Assembly (NCBI RefSeq): GCF_000196735.1 | Contig: NC_014551.1 | Span: 2,413,001 to 2,477,000 of the forward strand | Direction: 5' to 3' | DNA from: Bacillus amyloliquefaciens DSM 7 = ATCC 23350 | GTDB lineage: Bacteria > Bacillota > Bacilli > Bacillales > Bacillaceae | Length of the DNA: 64,000 nucleotides | Shown here: positions 34,862-45,454 of the stretch, one piece after another | How positions within the stretch are numbered: the stretch's first letter is position 1 | How the letters are laid out: each line of letters opens with the position of its first letter | The notes under the pieces: model-generated | Database searches by the model: none | Seen by the model: only the letters and a program-made list of their open reading frames with translations | Told to the model about the DNA's origin: nothing | Made by a program: the position numbers and the translations under genes

Positions 34862-36151
34862 TTATCTTTCTCCTTTTATAAAATTCGGTTCAGCCGCCCG
34901 TTTTTGTCGGTCTTCTTCCACTGTTTCATCAGAAGTTTCCGCATCCAGTTTAATGTCTTTTATAAAGTAATAAATCAGCGGATGGCCGGCTCCGAGCAGC
35001 ACGAGCGCCGTCGGTATTCCCACTTTTTCCTTCAGCAATGTAACGATCAAAAGGAAGCACAGGATGGAAACGATCCGGCCTGCATTTAAAAACAATTCCC
35101 TGAGCACAATGTATTCAATTCTGGCCTTTCTGGCAAGCCGCGCCCGGCCTATCACATCATATGTAAGCGAGACATACGGCACAAGCAGAACGGGATAGCC
35201 GATGGCAATAAACACTCCGTACATAAGAAGCGTCGTGAAGCTCATATGAAAAATTATGAGAAACAGGGCGCCGTACACAATCAATCCGCCGATAAGAATC
35301 GCCTTTTTACGCGCTCTTTTTTTGATGAGCCTTGATGCAAAATAATAGGCAAAAAAAGAAACCGCAGAATTAACGAGGCCGAACGTCCCGAGCGCCAGTT
35401 CACTGTTTGTCGCAATGAACACAAATACGCTGATTAAAAAAACAAAAATCCCTTCTCTCAAGCCTTGAAAAAAGTGCGCGTTGGTAATCCGGCGCCAATT
35501 CAGATTCGTGTGGCGCTCATCAAAAACTTTTTTCAGCATAAAACGGCCTTTCGACTCCCTCCGTTTCAGAAAAAAGCTCATGACCACGGCGAGAGCAAAT
35601 AAGCCGAGCGACAGGCTGAAAATGACTGTATAACCCGTATTGTTTTCAAGTCTTGAAATGACATATCCGGCCACAATCGGACCGATCATCCCCGCCGATG
35701 AAGACAAAATGCCTAAAAATCCGTTAAAAAAATCTCTCGTTTCAGGCTCTGTTATTTCGAAAGTCAGCACATTAAAAGCCAGCCAGTAAAAGCCGTACCC
35801 CACTCCAAGCACGGCCCCTATCAAAACGAGACGGGAAGCCGCATTTTGCCCGGCAAGCAGCACACTTAAATAAAAAGCAGCCAAAAAGATAACGCCGAAC
35901 CTGAGAATAAACACCCTGTCAATTTTTTTAGCCAGCCGCCCTGCCAGCAGAAAGGTAAACGGCTGCATCGTCACGACCGATAAATTGTATATGGCCAAAT
36001 CAATAAATTTTCCCGATTGCTTCCACAAATACACGTTGACAAATGTATTTGACAGCGCGATGCCCAAAGAGTAAAGGCCGCCAATCGTCAATAACAGCAG
36101 CAGCCCTTTATTTACTTCGATGTCGCCGATAATTTTTTTTATTTTGCTCAT
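34862..36151 (-). CDS. yqgE: MFS-type transporter YqgE
   Basis: 429 residues from the second of two adjacent ATGs (36151), six bases from GGGGAG; 36154 is the alternative. About twelve membrane spans with an MFS-like cytoplasmic loop GRLAKKIDRVFILRFG between spans 2 and 3 and a long central loop (FFLKRRESKGRFMLKKVFDERH). Acidic tail (DAETSDETVEEDRQKR). Substrate unknown. Confidence 0.85.
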   Translation of the reverse strand: MSKIKKIIGDIEVNKGLLLLLTIGGLYSLGIALSNTFVNVYLWKQSGKFIDLAIYNLSVVTMQPFTFLLAGRLAKKIDRVFILRFGVIFLAAFYLSVLLAGQNAASRLVLIGAVLGVGYGFYWLAFNVLTFEITEPETRDFFNGFLGILSSSAGMIGPIVAGYVISRLENNTGYTVIFSLSLGLFALAVVMSFFLKRRESKGRFMLKKVFDERHTNLNWRRITNAHFFQGLREGIFVFLISVFVFIATNSELALGTFGLVNSAVSFFAYYFASRLIKKRARKKAILIGGLIVYGALFLIIFHMSFTTLLMYGVFIAIGYPVLLVPYVSLTYDVIGRARLARKARIEYIVLRELFLNAGRIVSILCFLLIVTLLKEKVGIPTALVLLGAGHPLIYYFIKDIKLDAETSDETVEEDRQKRAAEPNFIKGER

Positions 36152-36222
36152 CATTGACTCCCCTTTACTACACATTAGTCTGTCTCACTCAAACTGAGAT
36201 ATGTAAAAGGAATCAAAGTCAA

Positions 36223-36257
36223 TAAAAAAACAAGGCCTCCCGCAGGAGACCTTGTGA
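36223..36257 (-). terminator. Terminator of sodA
   Basis: On the minus strand ACAAGG-CTCC-TGCG-GGAG-CCTTGT then seven T. Confidence 0.92.
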
Positions 36258-36270
36258 TGATTTAAATCAA

Positions 36271-36876
36271 TTATTTTGCTTCGCTGTAAAGACGGGCAAC
36301 TTCATCCCAATTCACAACATTCCAGAAAGCTGAAATGTAATCAGGACGGCGGTTTTGGTAGTTCAGGTAGTAAGCGTGCTCCCAAATGTCAAGACCGAGG
36401 ATAGGCGTTTTGCCTTCTGAAAGCGGTGAATCTTGGTTTGGCGTGCTTGTAATTTCAAGTTTGCCGTTGTTTACAACAAGCCAAGCCCAGCCAGAACCGA
36501 AACGGCCGGCAGCTGCTGCAGCGAATTTTTCTTTAAATTGATCGAAGCTTCCGAATGTGCTTTTGATCTCTTCAGCAAGCTCACCAGTCGGTTCGCCTCC
36601 GCCGTTCGGAGATAAAAGAGTCCAGAATAAAGAGTGGTTCGCATGTCCGCCGCCATTGTTGCGGACAGCCGTGCGGATATCCTCCGGCACTGCGTTTAAA
36701 TCAGCAACAAGCTCATCTACGGATTTCTCTGCAAGCGCTGATCCTTCGATCGCTTTGTTCAGGTTTGTAACGTATGTGTTATGGTGCTTCGTATGGTGAA
36801 TCGTCATCGTTTCCTTATCGATATGCGGTTCTAAAGCATCATAAGCGTAAGGCAATTCTGGAAGTTTGTAAGCCAT
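36271..36876 (-). CDS. sodA: Superoxide dismutase [Mn]
   Basis: 201 residues from ATG at 36876, behind AAAGGAGG; the open frame extends 31 codons upstream but the [15 protein letters not shown] start is the conserved one. Metal ligands are visible in TIHHTKHH (His27), [11 protein letters not shown] and [20 protein letters not shown]. Cytoplasmic superoxide removal. Monocistronic. Confidence 0.97.
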   Translation of the reverse strand: MAYKLPELPYAYDALEPHIDKETMTIHHTKHHNTYVTNLNKAIEGSALAEKSVDELVADLNAVPEDIRTAVRNNGGGHANHSLFWTLLSPNGGGEPTGELAEEIKSTFGSFDQFKEKFAAAAAGRFGSGWAWLVVNNGKLEITSTPNQDSPLSEGKTPILGLDIWEHAYYLNYQNRRPDYISAFWNVVNWDEVARLYSEAK

Positions 36877-36940
36877 AATTTTTTTTCCTCCTTTAAATAT
36901 ATGTACTGAAATGCCGCTATGCGCGAACTTTTCTAATCTC

Positions 36941-36969
36941 AATGTAACAAAAGAAAGCATGGTAATCAA
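36941..36969 (-). promoter_or_regulatory. Sigma-A promoter of sodA
   Basis: On the minus strand TTGATT (36964-36969), 17-base spacer, TACATT (36941-36946) with TG one base upstream of the -10. Confidence 0.65.
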
Positions 36970-37042
36970 TGAAAAAGCTCACAATCCGGCGATTCCAGCA
37001 GACATACTACACTTTATCCGTTCACAGCCGAAATTAAACCTT

Positions 37043-37525
37043 CTAAAGCACCGTCCACAAGAAGTATCCGATCATAAAGAGCTGAATGACTCCTTTGGCG
37101 ACGACGCTTGTTAAAAAGCCGATTAAAGAGCCCAGCCCCACTTTTGCAGCGGATTTAATATCCTTTTGATGAACAAACACCTCAGCGCAGACAGCACCGA
37201 TAAACGGGCCTAAAATAATGCCCGCCACGGGAATAACAAAAGGCCCGATCAATAATCCGATCGTGCTTCCCCAGATCGCCGCCCTGCTCCCGCCGTACCT
37301 TTTAATGCCAAGTAAATTTGACACATAGTCAGCTGCAAATAAAACGGCCGCAAATACCGCCTCAATGAGCCAGAACAGGTAGGAATACGGGCTGAAGGAA
37401 AACAAAAATCCGTAAAGGAGAAAACCAGCCACTATAAAAATAACGCTTGGAATCACCGGATACACCAGACCGATAAAAGCAACGGCGAAGACCGCGATGA
37501 TAATCACCCAATACAAAACACTCAT
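37043..37525 (-). CDS. yqgC: YqgC, DUF456 membrane protein
   Basis: 160 residues, almost entirely hydrophobic with four to five spans. Family-typical glycine-rich stretch [39 protein letters not shown] is visible in parts. AAAGGAGGG precedes the ATG by ten bases. Function unknown. Confidence 0.88.
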   Translation of the reverse strand: MSVLYWVIIIAVFAVAFIGLVYPVIPSVIFIVAGFLLYGFLFSFSPYSYLFWLIEAVFAAVLFAADYVSNLLGIKRYGGSRAAIWGSTIGLLIGPFVIPVAGIILGPFIGAVCAEVFVHQKDIKSAAKVGLGSLIGFLTSVVAKGVIQLFMIGYFLWTVL

Positions 37526-37685
37526 AACATAAACACCCTCCTTTGTTTTGCGGAGCGATCACCGCATTCCGCTTTTTTCTTATTATGTATGATTCCTTAT
37601 CACCGCTTTAAATACTCTCGCTTGTGTTCATCCCCTGTGAACGATACAATAAGCAACATATACCAGTTTAGGCTAGGAAGTGAAG

Positions 37686-38450
37686 ATGTTGAACATATTT
37701 ACGGCTTTATTGAAAAGTACATACTCTCCGGCAGATATTGCGAAAACACGGTTTCAAGGGATAGGAAAAGCGATCCTTTATGTATTTTTGCTGTCTGTCC
37801 TTTTTACGCTGCCGAGCGCTTATTACCTTAGCTCCGGCACCGTAAACTCAATGAACGGTTTCAAAACCGTGTTAGAAAAAGATTTCCCTGATTTCAAAAT
37901 TTCAAACGGCGAATTGCAGACGAAAGCCTCCGCCTCCAAGGAAACGGAAGCGAACGGGTTTGTCATCGTGTTTGATCCCACTGATGCTTACGGCGCGAAA
38001 CAAATAGCGGCGAAACAAAACGCGATCGGCATTTTAAAAAATAAAATGGTGCTTGCTGTAGACGGACAGGCGACAGAAATGAATTATTCATTAATGCCTG
38101 CTGATATCACAAAAAAAGAAATCATATCAGCTTTAAACCAAAATAAAACGATGATCGTCACCGTCCTTTCCATTTTGCTGTTCATCATGACAGCAGCCGG
38201 CAAATTCATTGAAGTCTCATTTCTCGCCGTCATCGGCCTGATCATAAAAAATGCGCAAAGAAAGACATTGAATTATCAGCAGCTCTGGAAGCTTTCGGCT
38301 TATTCCATAACGCTCTCCACCATATTCTTTACGATTATGCGCGCGCTTGTCATTACGGTGCCGAGTGAATTTTTAGTGAATTGGTTTGTAAACTTTATCA
38401 TCCTTTTTCTCGTCTTAAAAGAGATACCGCCAAGAAAAACAGCTGTGTAA
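37686..38450 (+). CDS. yqgB: YqgB, DUF1189 membrane protein
   Basis: 254 residues from ATG at 37686, with AGGAAG just before it. N-terminal span ([20 protein letters not shown]), an extracytoplasmic domain of about 130 residues ([19 protein letters not shown] to [12 protein letters not shown]), then four closely spaced C-terminal spans. I recall it as DUF1189. Function unknown. Confidence 0.85.
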   Translation: MLNIFTALLKSTYSPADIAKTRFQGIGKAILYVFLLSVLFTLPSAYYLSSGTVNSMNGFKTVLEKDFPDFKISNGELQTKASASKETEANGFVIVFDPTDAYGAKQIAAKQNAIGILKNKMVLAVDGQATEMNYSLMPADITKKEIISALNQNKTMIVTVLSILLFIMTAAGKFIEVSFLAVIGLIIKNAQRKTLNYQQLWKLSAYSITLSTIFFTIMRALVITVPSEFLVNWFVNFIILFLVLKEIPPRKTAV

Positions 38451-38477
38451 GACTGCCTGAGGCAGTCTTCTTTTTTG
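38449..38477 (+). terminator. Terminator of yqgB
   Basis: AAGACTGCC-TGA-GGCAGTCTT then CTTTTTT. Confidence 0.92.
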
Positions 38478-38506
38478 TCATGAACAAAATGGGACAAGCA
38501 TACAAT
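38477..38506 (+). promoter_or_regulatory. Sigma-E-like promoter of yqfZ
   Basis: TCATGAA (38478-38484), 14 bases, CATACAAT (38499-38506). The -10 matches the mother-cell sigma-E pattern CATACAnT; the -35 is partial. It begins at the end of the yqgB terminator. Confidence 0.55.
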
Positions 38507-38537
38507 GAAGTAAAAATGTATGCGGGAGGCGGTTGGA

Positions 38538-38843
38538 ATGAAGCGGCTTACTTTTTTATTCGGCAGTTTATTTGTGATATTTATTATCTTTTACGATCTG
38601 AAAATCGGGACAATCCCTGCTCAAGACCTTCCTGCATACGCAGCGGCGGCGGCTCAGCCTGCAAAACAGGAAGCATCATACAGAACGGTTACGGTCAAAA
38701 AAGGTGATACGGTGATGTCGATAGTCGGCGCACATAAAGCGCCGGAAGATATTGCGCAAGATTTTGAAACGCTGAATCCGAATGTAAAAGCAAACGCCAT
38801 TCAGGCAGGCACCGCTTATAAATTCCCCGTCTACCGTAATTAA
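38538..38843 (+). CDS. yqfZ: YqfZ, small anchored LysM-like protein
   Basis: 101 residues from ATG at 38538; GGGAGGCGGTTGG upstream rules out the ATG at 38520, which precedes the ribosome site. Signal anchor LTFLFGSLFVIFIIFYDL, then a LysM-like segment TVTVKKGDTVMSIV...ETLNPNVKANAIQAGTAYKFPVY. Likely a wall-binding sporulation protein given the sigma-E-like promoter. In B. subtilis yqgA lies between yqgB and this gene; it is absent here. Confidence 0.85.
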   Translation: MKRLTFLFGSLFVIFIIFYDLKIGTIPAQDLPAYAAAAAQPAKQEASYRTVTVKKGDTVMSIVGAHKAPEDIAQDFETLNPNVKANAIQAGTAYKFPVYRN

Positions 38844-38854
38844 ACGTTAATTTC

Positions 38855-38884
38855 TTGTCAGTTCGGCAAATACACTGTTACAAT
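38855..38884 (+). promoter_or_regulatory. Sigma-A promoter of ispG
   Basis: TTGTCA (38855-38860), 18-base spacer, TGT-TACAAT (-10 at 38879-38884). Confidence 0.75.
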
Positions 38885-38965
38885 ATAACATGTAAATAGA
38901 AGTTGCCTGACATGTAAAAGGCTCTGCCTCAAAAGCGGTAACTACAATTAAGGAGCGATTGACAA

Positions 38966-40093
38966 GTGAGTGAAATCACACATCGTACAAAAACGCGTCC
39001 CGTCACAGTGGGACCTTTAACAATAGGCGGAAATAACGAAGTCGTCATTCAGAGTATGACGACGACCAAAACACACGACGTAGAAGCAACAGTAGCGGAA
39101 ATCAACCGATTAGCCGAAGCCGGCTGCCAAATTGTCCGGGTTGCATGCCCTGACGAACGCGCAGCTGACGCGATTGCCGACATCAAAAAAAGAATTTCGA
39201 TCCCTCTCGTTGTCGATATTCATTTTGATTACAAGCTTGCCTTAAAAGCAATCGAGGGCGGCGCCGACAAAATCAGAATCAACCCGGGAAACATCGGCCG
39301 GCGCGAAAAAGTGGAAGCCGTCGTAAAAGCGGCGAAAGAAAAAGGAATTCCGATCCGGATCGGCGTAAATGCAGGATCATTGGAAAAACGCATTTTGGAA
39401 AAGTACGGCTACCCGACTGCTGACGGAATGGTTGAGAGCGCGCTTCATCACATTAAAATCCTGGAAGATCTTGATTTCCACGACATCATCGTCAGTATGA
39501 AAGCGTCTGACGTCAATCTCGCCATAGAAGCATACGAAAAAGCGTCAAAAGCATTTGATTATCCGCTCCACCTCGGAATTACAGAATCAGGCACGCTGTT
39601 TGCCGGTACGGTAAAAAGCGCGGCCGGACTCGGAGCGATTTTAAGCAAAGGAATCGGAAACACGCTCCGGATCTCTCTGAGCGCTGACCCGGTTGAAGAA
39701 GTAAAAGTAGCCAGAGAGCTGCTGAAATCGTTCGGTCTCGCTTCAAACGCGGCTACGCTTATTTCATGCCCGACATGCGGACGGATCGAAATTGATCTCA
39801 TCAGCATCGCAAACGAAGTGGAAGAATACATTTCAAAAGTAAAAGCGCCGATTAAAGTAGCCGTTCTCGGATGCGCCGTTAACGGACCAGGCGAAGCGAG
39901 AGAAGCCGATATCGGTATTGCCGGAGCGCGCGGCGAAGGACTGCTTTTCCGCAAAGGCCAAATCGTCCGCAAAGTCCCTGAAGAAACAATGGTCGAAGAG
40001 CTGAAAAAAGAAATCGACAAGCTGGCAGAAGAACACTACGCAAAGCTTGAGGCGGAAAAAGCCAAAGCAGAACAAGACACACAAAAAGCTTGA
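38966..40093 (+). CDS. ispG: 4-hydroxy-3-methylbut-2-en-1-yl diphosphate synthase IspG
   Basis: 375 residues from GTG with AAGGAG upstream. Converts MEcPP to HMBPP in the MEP isoprenoid pathway. The three [4Fe-4S] cysteines lie in ISCPTCGR and [12 protein letters not shown]-terminal TIM-barrel region [27 protein letters not shown]. IspH, the next enzyme, is encoded 6 kb downstream as a separate unit. Confidence 0.97.
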   Translation: MSEITHRTKTRPVTVGPLTIGGNNEVVIQSMTTTKTHDVEATVAEINRLAEAGCQIVRVACPDERAADAIADIKKRISIPLVVDIHFDYKLALKAIEGGADKIRINPGNIGRREKVEAVVKAAKEKGIPIRIGVNAGSLEKRILEKYGYPTADGMVESALHHIKILEDLDFHDIIVSMKASDVNLAIEAYEKASKAFDYPLHLGITESGTLFAGTVKSAAGLGAILSKGIGNTLRISLSADPVEEVKVARELLKSFGLASNAATLISCPTCGRIEIDLISIANEVEEYISKVKAPIKVAVLGCAVNGPGEAREADIGIAGARGEGLLFRKGQIVRKVPEETMVEELKKEIDKLAEEHYAKLEAEKAKAEQDTQKA

Positions 40094-40118
40094 CGGATAT
40101 TCCGCCAAGCTTTTTTTT
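40083..40118. terminator. Terminator between ispG and yqfX
   Basis: AAAAAGCTTG-CGG-ATATT-CCG-CAAGCTTTTTTTT, symmetric hairpin overlapping the ispG stop. Confidence 0.92.
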
Positions 40119-40123
40119 GTGTT

Positions 40124-40495
40124 TTAGAAAAACGGTGTAATGAATATGCCCAGCACAAGGGAAACTATACCGATTCCCATCGCCCATCCGCCTAAAGCGC
40201 CTGCTCCTCTTCTTCTGGCGATATAGCCGACGATAATGCCGCATGCTCCTAATAAAACAGGGAGCACAAACAGGGAAATGATAGAAATAGCCAATGCTGC
40301 ATACCCTATCCCCCGGCCTTCACTTACTCCGTCCCGGTTATCATCGCGGTCTGCTGTCCGGTCAGAAGCGCGATATGGCTCTGCAATTTCAGCCGCTGTT
40401 TCTTCTGAATAAACATCACGCGTGATATCCGTTCCTTCCGATCCATGATCCACATAGTAGTCGTTGCCTTTTCGATTTTCGTAATCGTATGCCAC
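40124..40495 (-). CDS. yqfX: YqfX, membrane protein
   Basis: 123 residues from GTG at 40495, eight bases after GGGGG; a TTG six bases upstream is too close to it. Hydrophilic, acidic and arginine-rich N-terminal 60 residues (YENRKGNDYYVDHG, RASDRTADRDDNRD), then two membrane spans separated by YIARRRGAGALGG. Reported as a sporulation-associated protein in B. subtilis as I recall; no clear sporulation promoter was found here. Confidence 0.8.
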   Translation of the reverse strand: MAYDYENRKGNDYYVDHGSEGTDITRDVYSEETAAEIAEPYRASDRTADRDDNRDGVSEGRGIGYAALAISIISLFVLPVLLGACGIIVGYIARRRGAGALGGWAMGIGIVSLVLGIFITPFF

Positions 40496-40634
40496 CTTCA
40501 ATTCCCCCTTTTTCTTTTATGAATGGAGCTTTTTTAGTTTCCGCGTTTTTTACGGAATCATGTTTGCTAAACTTTGCTGGTATTGTTAATTGTTTATGTT
40601 ACACTTGAAGGGATGAAAATATAGGAGTGTGGAC

Positions 40635-41216
40635 ATGTTACGGTTAGGTATAGATATTGACGGCACGGTTACGGCACAGGATACATTTGTCCCTTATTTA
40701 AACCGCTCATTTCATCTTTCTATTACTTTGGATGATATGACTGATTATGATCTGACTAAGCTTTTGAACATTACAACCGAGGAATTTTGGGAATGGATGA
40801 ATGTTCATGAAGCAGTCATATATAAAGAAGCAAAGCTCGCGGAATTTGCCAAGCAAGCGCTGGACGGGCTGAAAGAAGAACATCGTCTCATTTACATAAC
40901 GGCAAGACGCGGCCACTTAGAAGATGTAACGCTGGACTGGTTTGCAAACCGGGACATTCATTATGATCACATTGAGCTTGTCGGAGGCCATCACAAAGTG
41001 GAGGCCGTCAAAAAACACGGCATCGATCTGTTTTTTGAAGATCACCACGGCAACGCGACAATGATCGCAAAAGAAGCGGGCATTCCGGTTATCCTTTTTG
41101 ATTCCCCTTACAATCAGCTCCCCATCGATTCCAATATTATCAGGGTGCGGAATTGGCTTGAAGCCGTCGCCTGGATCAATAAAAACAAACACAGCCTTCA
41201 GCATGTCAAAAGCTGA
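40635..41216 (+). CDS. yqfW: HAD-family 5'-nucleotidase-like hydrolase YqfW
   Basis: 193 residues from ATG at 40635 (AGGAG seven bases upstream). HAD motif I DIDGTVTAQD, motif II YITARRG, motif III lysine around HHKVEAVKKHG, motif IV LFFEDHHGNA. Belongs to the NagD/5'(3')-deoxyribonucleotidase-like group. Substrate not established. Confidence 0.87.
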   Translation: MLRLGIDIDGTVTAQDTFVPYLNRSFHLSITLDDMTDYDLTKLLNITTEEFWEWMNVHEAVIYKEAKLAEFAKQALDGLKEEHRLIYITARRGHLEDVTLDWFANRDIHYDHIELVGGHHKVEAVKKHGIDLFFEDHHGNATMIAKEAGIPVILFDSPYNQLPIDSNIIRVRNWLEAVAWINKNKHSLQHVKS

Positions 41217-41250
41217 AAAAAACCTCCTGCTTATACAGGAGGTTTTTTTA
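41216..41250. terminator. Bidirectional terminator between yqfW and zur
   Basis: AAAAAACCTCCTG-CTTATA-CAGGAGGTTTTTT. Confidence 0.92.
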
Positions 41251-41658
41251 TCGGCACGCCGGACAGGTGCCGTAAATTTCAAATTTATGACCGCTGATGT
41301 CATACCCTTCCAAATTATCGTGAAGCTTATCCATCGGACAGGACTCAATTTCCTTCGTTTTCCCGCAGGTTAAACAGATAAAATGGTGATGGTGGTGAGT
41401 ATAAGAGCATGTAAAACGGAACAGTTTTTCCCCGGAAAGCTCCGTTGTTTCCAAAATGCCGAGTTCTTCATATAAAGAAAGATTTCTGTATATGGTATCA
41501 AAGCTCAGACCCGGGTAGTCGTCATTTAATGCGGCAAGCACGTTTTTGGCGGTCAGATATTTATCAGAATCAGCAAAAAGCTGCAGCATGTCTTCTCGCT
41601 TACTCGTATATTTATACCCTTTTTCTTTCAGCAGGTTCAACGCTTCTTGTACGTTCAT
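41248..41658 (-). CDS. zur: Zur, zinc-sensing Fur-family repressor
   Basis: 136 residues. N-terminal winged helix ([18 protein letters not shown] recognition region), histidine-rich hinge SYTHHHHHF (His88-92), structural zinc cysteines at 95, 98, 132 and 135 (CLTC, CPAC). It represses zinc uptake and zinc-independent ribosomal proteins. GGGGAGGTCCTC ribosome site. Confidence 0.94.
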   Translation of the reverse strand: MNVQEALNLLKEKGYKYTSKREDMLQLFADSDKYLTAKNVLAALNDDYPGLSFDTIYRNLSLYEELGILETTELSGEKLFRFTCSYTHHHHHFICLTCGKTKEIESCPMDKLHDNLEGYDISGHKFEIYGTCPACR

Positions 41659-41693
41659 GAGGACCTCCCCTTTACATCACGGTATCGCTCCAA

Positions 41694-41731
41694 AAAGAAA
41701 ATGGCAGCTGTCTGAACAGCAGGCCATTTTC
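41694..41731 (-). terminator. Terminator-like hairpin between yqfU and zur
   Basis: On the minus strand GAAAATGGC...GCCATTTTC with inner CTGT/ACAG, followed by TTTTT. It can end yqfU, but it also lies downstream of the best zur promoter, so zur transcripts may have to read through it. Confidence 0.75.
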
Positions 41732-41745
41732 CTATGCTGTATAAA

Positions 41746-41774
41746 ATTATACCTATAAAATGATGAAAAGTAAA
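41746..41774 (-). promoter_or_regulatory. Candidate zur promoter
   Basis: On the minus strand TTTACT (41769-41774), 17-base spacer, TATAAT (41746-41751), immediately after the yqfU stop codon. Confidence 0.6.
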
Positions 41775-41781
41775 TGAAAGC

Positions 41782-42678
<897 letters not shown>

Positions 42679-42781
42679 TTAATAACTATTTTAAACAGTA
42701 AGCAACTTCATTTTACCATTAAAAGCTGTAACATTTTAATGATTTGCTCAATACATTATATTTAAAGAGGTGAAAGTATCG

Positions 42782-43036
42782 ATGATTTTAATACAAAGAA
42801 TTATTTTGCAGCGGCTCAATCAAGTCACTGCGGACGATCTCCTGAAATATTCCAAGCAATACGGAATCAGCATTACGAGAAGTCAAGCGGCTGAGGTAGC
42901 GGCTCTGATGCACGGAAAAAACATCAATATTTTTGACGAACAGGAGCGGCTGCGCCTGCTGAAAAAAGTGGAAACGATAACCTCAAAAGAAACGGAACGG
43001 AAAGTTGACGAACTTTTCAATCAATTCTCAGGGTAA
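42782..43036 (+). CDS. yqfT: YqfT, small cytoplasmic protein
   Basis: 84 residues from ATG at 42782, nine bases after AGAGGTGA; a GTG at 42770 is part of that ribosome site. Helical, with LNQVTADDLLKYSKQYGISITRSQAAEVAALMHG and a charged amphipathic end. I recall the family as DUF2624. Function unknown. Confidence 0.83.
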   Translation: MILIQRIILQRLNQVTADDLLKYSKQYGISITRSQAAEVAALMHGKNINIFDEQERLRLLKKVETITSKETERKVDELFNQFSG

Positions 43037-43070
43037 AAAAAGGAGGGGTGAATTCCCCTCCTTCTTCTTA
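43034..43070. terminator. Bidirectional terminator between yqfT and nfo
   Basis: AGGAGGGG-TGAATT-CCCCTCCT, with an A run on the left serving as T run for nfo. Confidence 0.88.
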
Positions 43071-43961
43071 TTGAGCTAATATTTTTTCAAGAAGCTCCTT
43101 ATCAAATTGCTTTTCTTTCAGCATTTCGATTTCAAAACGGTATGGCGGCTTCTTATTTTTTTTGTCTTCGCCCACATACGGTGTTTCAAGGATTTTCGGA
43201 ATATCGGCCAGCTGCTCGTGATGAACAATGTACTGCAGCGCGTTAAAACCGATCTCACCGAACCCGATATTTTCATGACGGTCTTTCCGGGCTCCCCTGA
43301 TATTTTTACTGTCGTTCACATGAAGGACTTTTATCCGGTCGATGCCGACGATTTTATCAAACTCATTGAGAACACCGTCAAAATCATTGGCAACATCATA
43401 TCCTGCATCATGCGTATGGCAAGTGTCAAAGCAGACGGAAAGATGTTCATTATGTGTAACGCCCGCAATGATCTCGGCAAGCTCTTCAAAGCTTCTTCCG
43501 CATTCTGACCCTTTTCCCGCCATTGTCTCCAGCGCGATCTGCACGCTTTGATCCGGATCAATCACTTCGTTTAATCCTTCAATGATTTTTTTGATGCCCG
43601 TTTCAGCCCCGGCACCGACATGCGCCCCTGGATGAAGCACGATCTGTTTCGCGCCGATCGCTGCCGTTCTTTCAATTTCAGAACGGAGAAAATCAACGCC
43701 CAGCTCAAACGTTGCCGGATTAGTCGTATTTCCGATGTTAATGATATATGGCGCATGCACGACAATCTCGTCGATGCCGTTTTCCTTCATATGGGCGCGG
43801 CCCGCTTCAATATTCAAGTCTTCAATTTTTTTGCGGCGCGTATTTTGGGGAGCGCCCGTATATATCATAAATGTGTTCGCCCCGTACGAAACGGCTTCCT
43901 TGCTTGCGGCAAGGAGCATATGTTTTCCGCTCATTGAGACGTGTGAACCTATTTTCAGCAA
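43068..43961 (-). CDS. nfo: Endonuclease IV (AP endonuclease)
   Basis: 297 residues from TTG at 43961 (GGGGGAATCGGG upstream), the same length as B. subtilis Nfo. Cuts DNA 5' of abasic sites. Zinc-site motifs are [58 protein letters not shown] and ILETPY. Lies 11 bases after cshB, so the two are co-transcribed. Confidence 0.96.
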   Translation of the reverse strand: MLKIGSHVSMSGKHMLLAASKEAVSYGANTFMIYTGAPQNTRRKKIEDLNIEAGRAHMKENGIDEIVVHAPYIINIGNTTNPATFELGVDFLRSEIERTAAIGAKQIVLHPGAHVGAGAETGIKKIIEGLNEVIDPDQSVQIALETMAGKGSECGRSFEELAEIIAGVTHNEHLSVCFDTCHTHDAGYDVANDFDGVLNEFDKIVGIDRIKVLHVNDSKNIRGARKDRHENIGFGEIGFNALQYIVHHEQLADIPKILETPYVGEDKKNKKPPYRFEIEMLKEKQFDKELLEKILAQ

Positions 43962-43972
43962 CCCGATTCCCC

Positions 43973-45289
43973 CTACTTCCCTTTGTTAGATTGGTTTCTT
44001 CTCTGTTTTCTTCTGATTTTTTCCATTTCATAGCTCATTTTCTTTTTATAGCCCGGTTTTACTTTTTTCGGCTTTTTCACAAGGCGCTTCGCAATTTGGT
44101 CTGCCTCATTTTCCGTCTTTTTACGTTTCTTGCGGCGGTGGCGGTCATCGCCTTTTTTCCATTCTCCGTTTACAAGCTCCGCATAAGCAAACTCAATGCC
44201 CATCTTCTCGAGTCTTACGAGCGCATCTTCGTCAGAAAGCTCATAAATGGTCAGTGCTTGGCCTGATGAGCCGGCGCGCGCTGTTCTTCCTACGCGGTGA
44301 ACATAAAAATCCAGATCGTCCGGAAGCTCGTAGTTGATGACATGGCTTACGCCTTTAATGTCAATTCCTCTTGCCGCAAGGTCTGTCGCAATGACATAAG
44401 TGAACTCCAGATCATTAATCTGCTTCATTACCTTTTTACGCTCACGCGGCGTTAATCCCCCGTGCAGAAGGCCGATTCTCATGCCTTTTTCAGTCAGGTA
44501 TTTCGCAATATGGTCAGCAGTGTTTTTCGTATTTGCAAACACAATGCCCAAATACGGATTCAGATTAGACATCATATCAAAAAGCAGCTTGTCTTTATCA
44601 CGCTGTTTAGAAGGAACCAAAACATGTTCAATCTTTTCGGCTGTGATTCTTTTCGGCTCAACATGCGCGTATTTCGGATTTTCCATATACTTTTTCAAAA
44701 ACGGCTTCAGCTTTTCCGGAATCGTAGCTGAGAAAACAAGCATCTGAAGTTCTTCCGGCATACGCGACCCGATGTAATCAACGTCTTCCAAAAACCCCAA
44801 ATCAAGCATCAGATCAGCTTCGTCAATGACGAGAGACTGCGCTTTATAGACGTTCAATGCCTGCGCCTTAATCAGATCCGCAATCCGGCCCGGAGTTCCG
44901 ACGACGAGATGAGGCTGTGTTTTCAGCTTATCAATCGATTTTTGCTTGTCCGTTCCGCCGATAAAGCATTTTGTCCGGATCTGCTCGTCTTCTGCACCCT
45001 GTGTGATTTTAAGCGCTTCCTGATAAATCTGATTGGCAAGCTCTCTCGTCGGCGCTGTGATAACAGCCTGTACCGTATCAGAACCCGGATCAATCCGATT
45101 CAGGATAGGCAATAAATAGGCGTGGGTTTTTCCCGTTCCCGTTTGGGACTGCCCGATGACGCTTTCGTTTTTCAATACAGCAGGTATCAGCCTCTTTTGA
45201 ATATCTGTCGGTTCATAAAAACCAAGGCGGTGAACTGCATCTATAATAAACGGTTTTAAGTTGTATCCATCAAATTTAGTTTCTTTCAT
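43973..45289 (-). CDS. cshB: CshB, DEAD-box RNA helicase
   Basis: 438 residues from ATG at 45289 with AAGGAG upstream. Q motif [26 protein letters not shown] (partial), motif I SQTGTGKT, motif Ia [11 protein letters not shown], motif [10 protein letters not shown], motif III FSATI, motif [11 protein letters not shown], motif [14 protein letters not shown]. Very basic C-terminal tail ([15 protein letters not shown]...[17 protein letters not shown]) for RNA binding. Cold-adaptation and RNA-turnover helicase in B. subtilis. Confidence 0.95.
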   Translation of the reverse strand: MKETKFDGYNLKPFIIDAVHRLGFYEPTDIQKRLIPAVLKNESVIGQSQTGTGKTHAYLLPILNRIDPGSDTVQAVITAPTRELANQIYQEALKITQGAEDEQIRTKCFIGGTDKQKSIDKLKTQPHLVVGTPGRIADLIKAQALNVYKAQSLVIDEADLMLDLGFLEDVDYIGSRMPEELQMLVFSATIPEKLKPFLKKYMENPKYAHVEPKRITAEKIEHVLVPSKQRDKDKLLFDMMSNLNPYLGIVFANTKNTADHIAKYLTEKGMRIGLLHGGLTPRERKKVMKQINDLEFTYVIATDLAARGIDIKGVSHVINYELPDDLDFYVHRVGRTARAGSSGQALTIYELSDEDALVRLEKMGIEFAYAELVNGEWKKGDDRHRRKKRKKTENEADQIAKRLVKKPKKVKPGYKKKMSYEMEKIRRKQRRNQSNKGK

Positions 45290-45415
45290 TTTTCCCAGCT
45301 CCTTAAAGCGGCACATTCTGTGTCCATCATCACATTATAACCGATTTCACTTAAAAACACCATGTCTTGGGGGAATCCTGTTTTCGAGATAGAAAAGCAA
45401 ATGCCCCCTCCGATG

Positions 45416-45424
45416 CATATTGTA
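45416..45424 (+). promoter_or_regulatory. Possible sigma-K-like -10 element of yqfQ
   Basis: CATATTGTA fits the sigma-K -10 pattern CATAnnnTA. The expected AC -35 dinucleotide is only partly matched (GC at the right distance). Confidence 0.4.
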
Positions 45425-45454
45425 ATAGCAGAGAGACAGAAAGGAGGTACAAGT

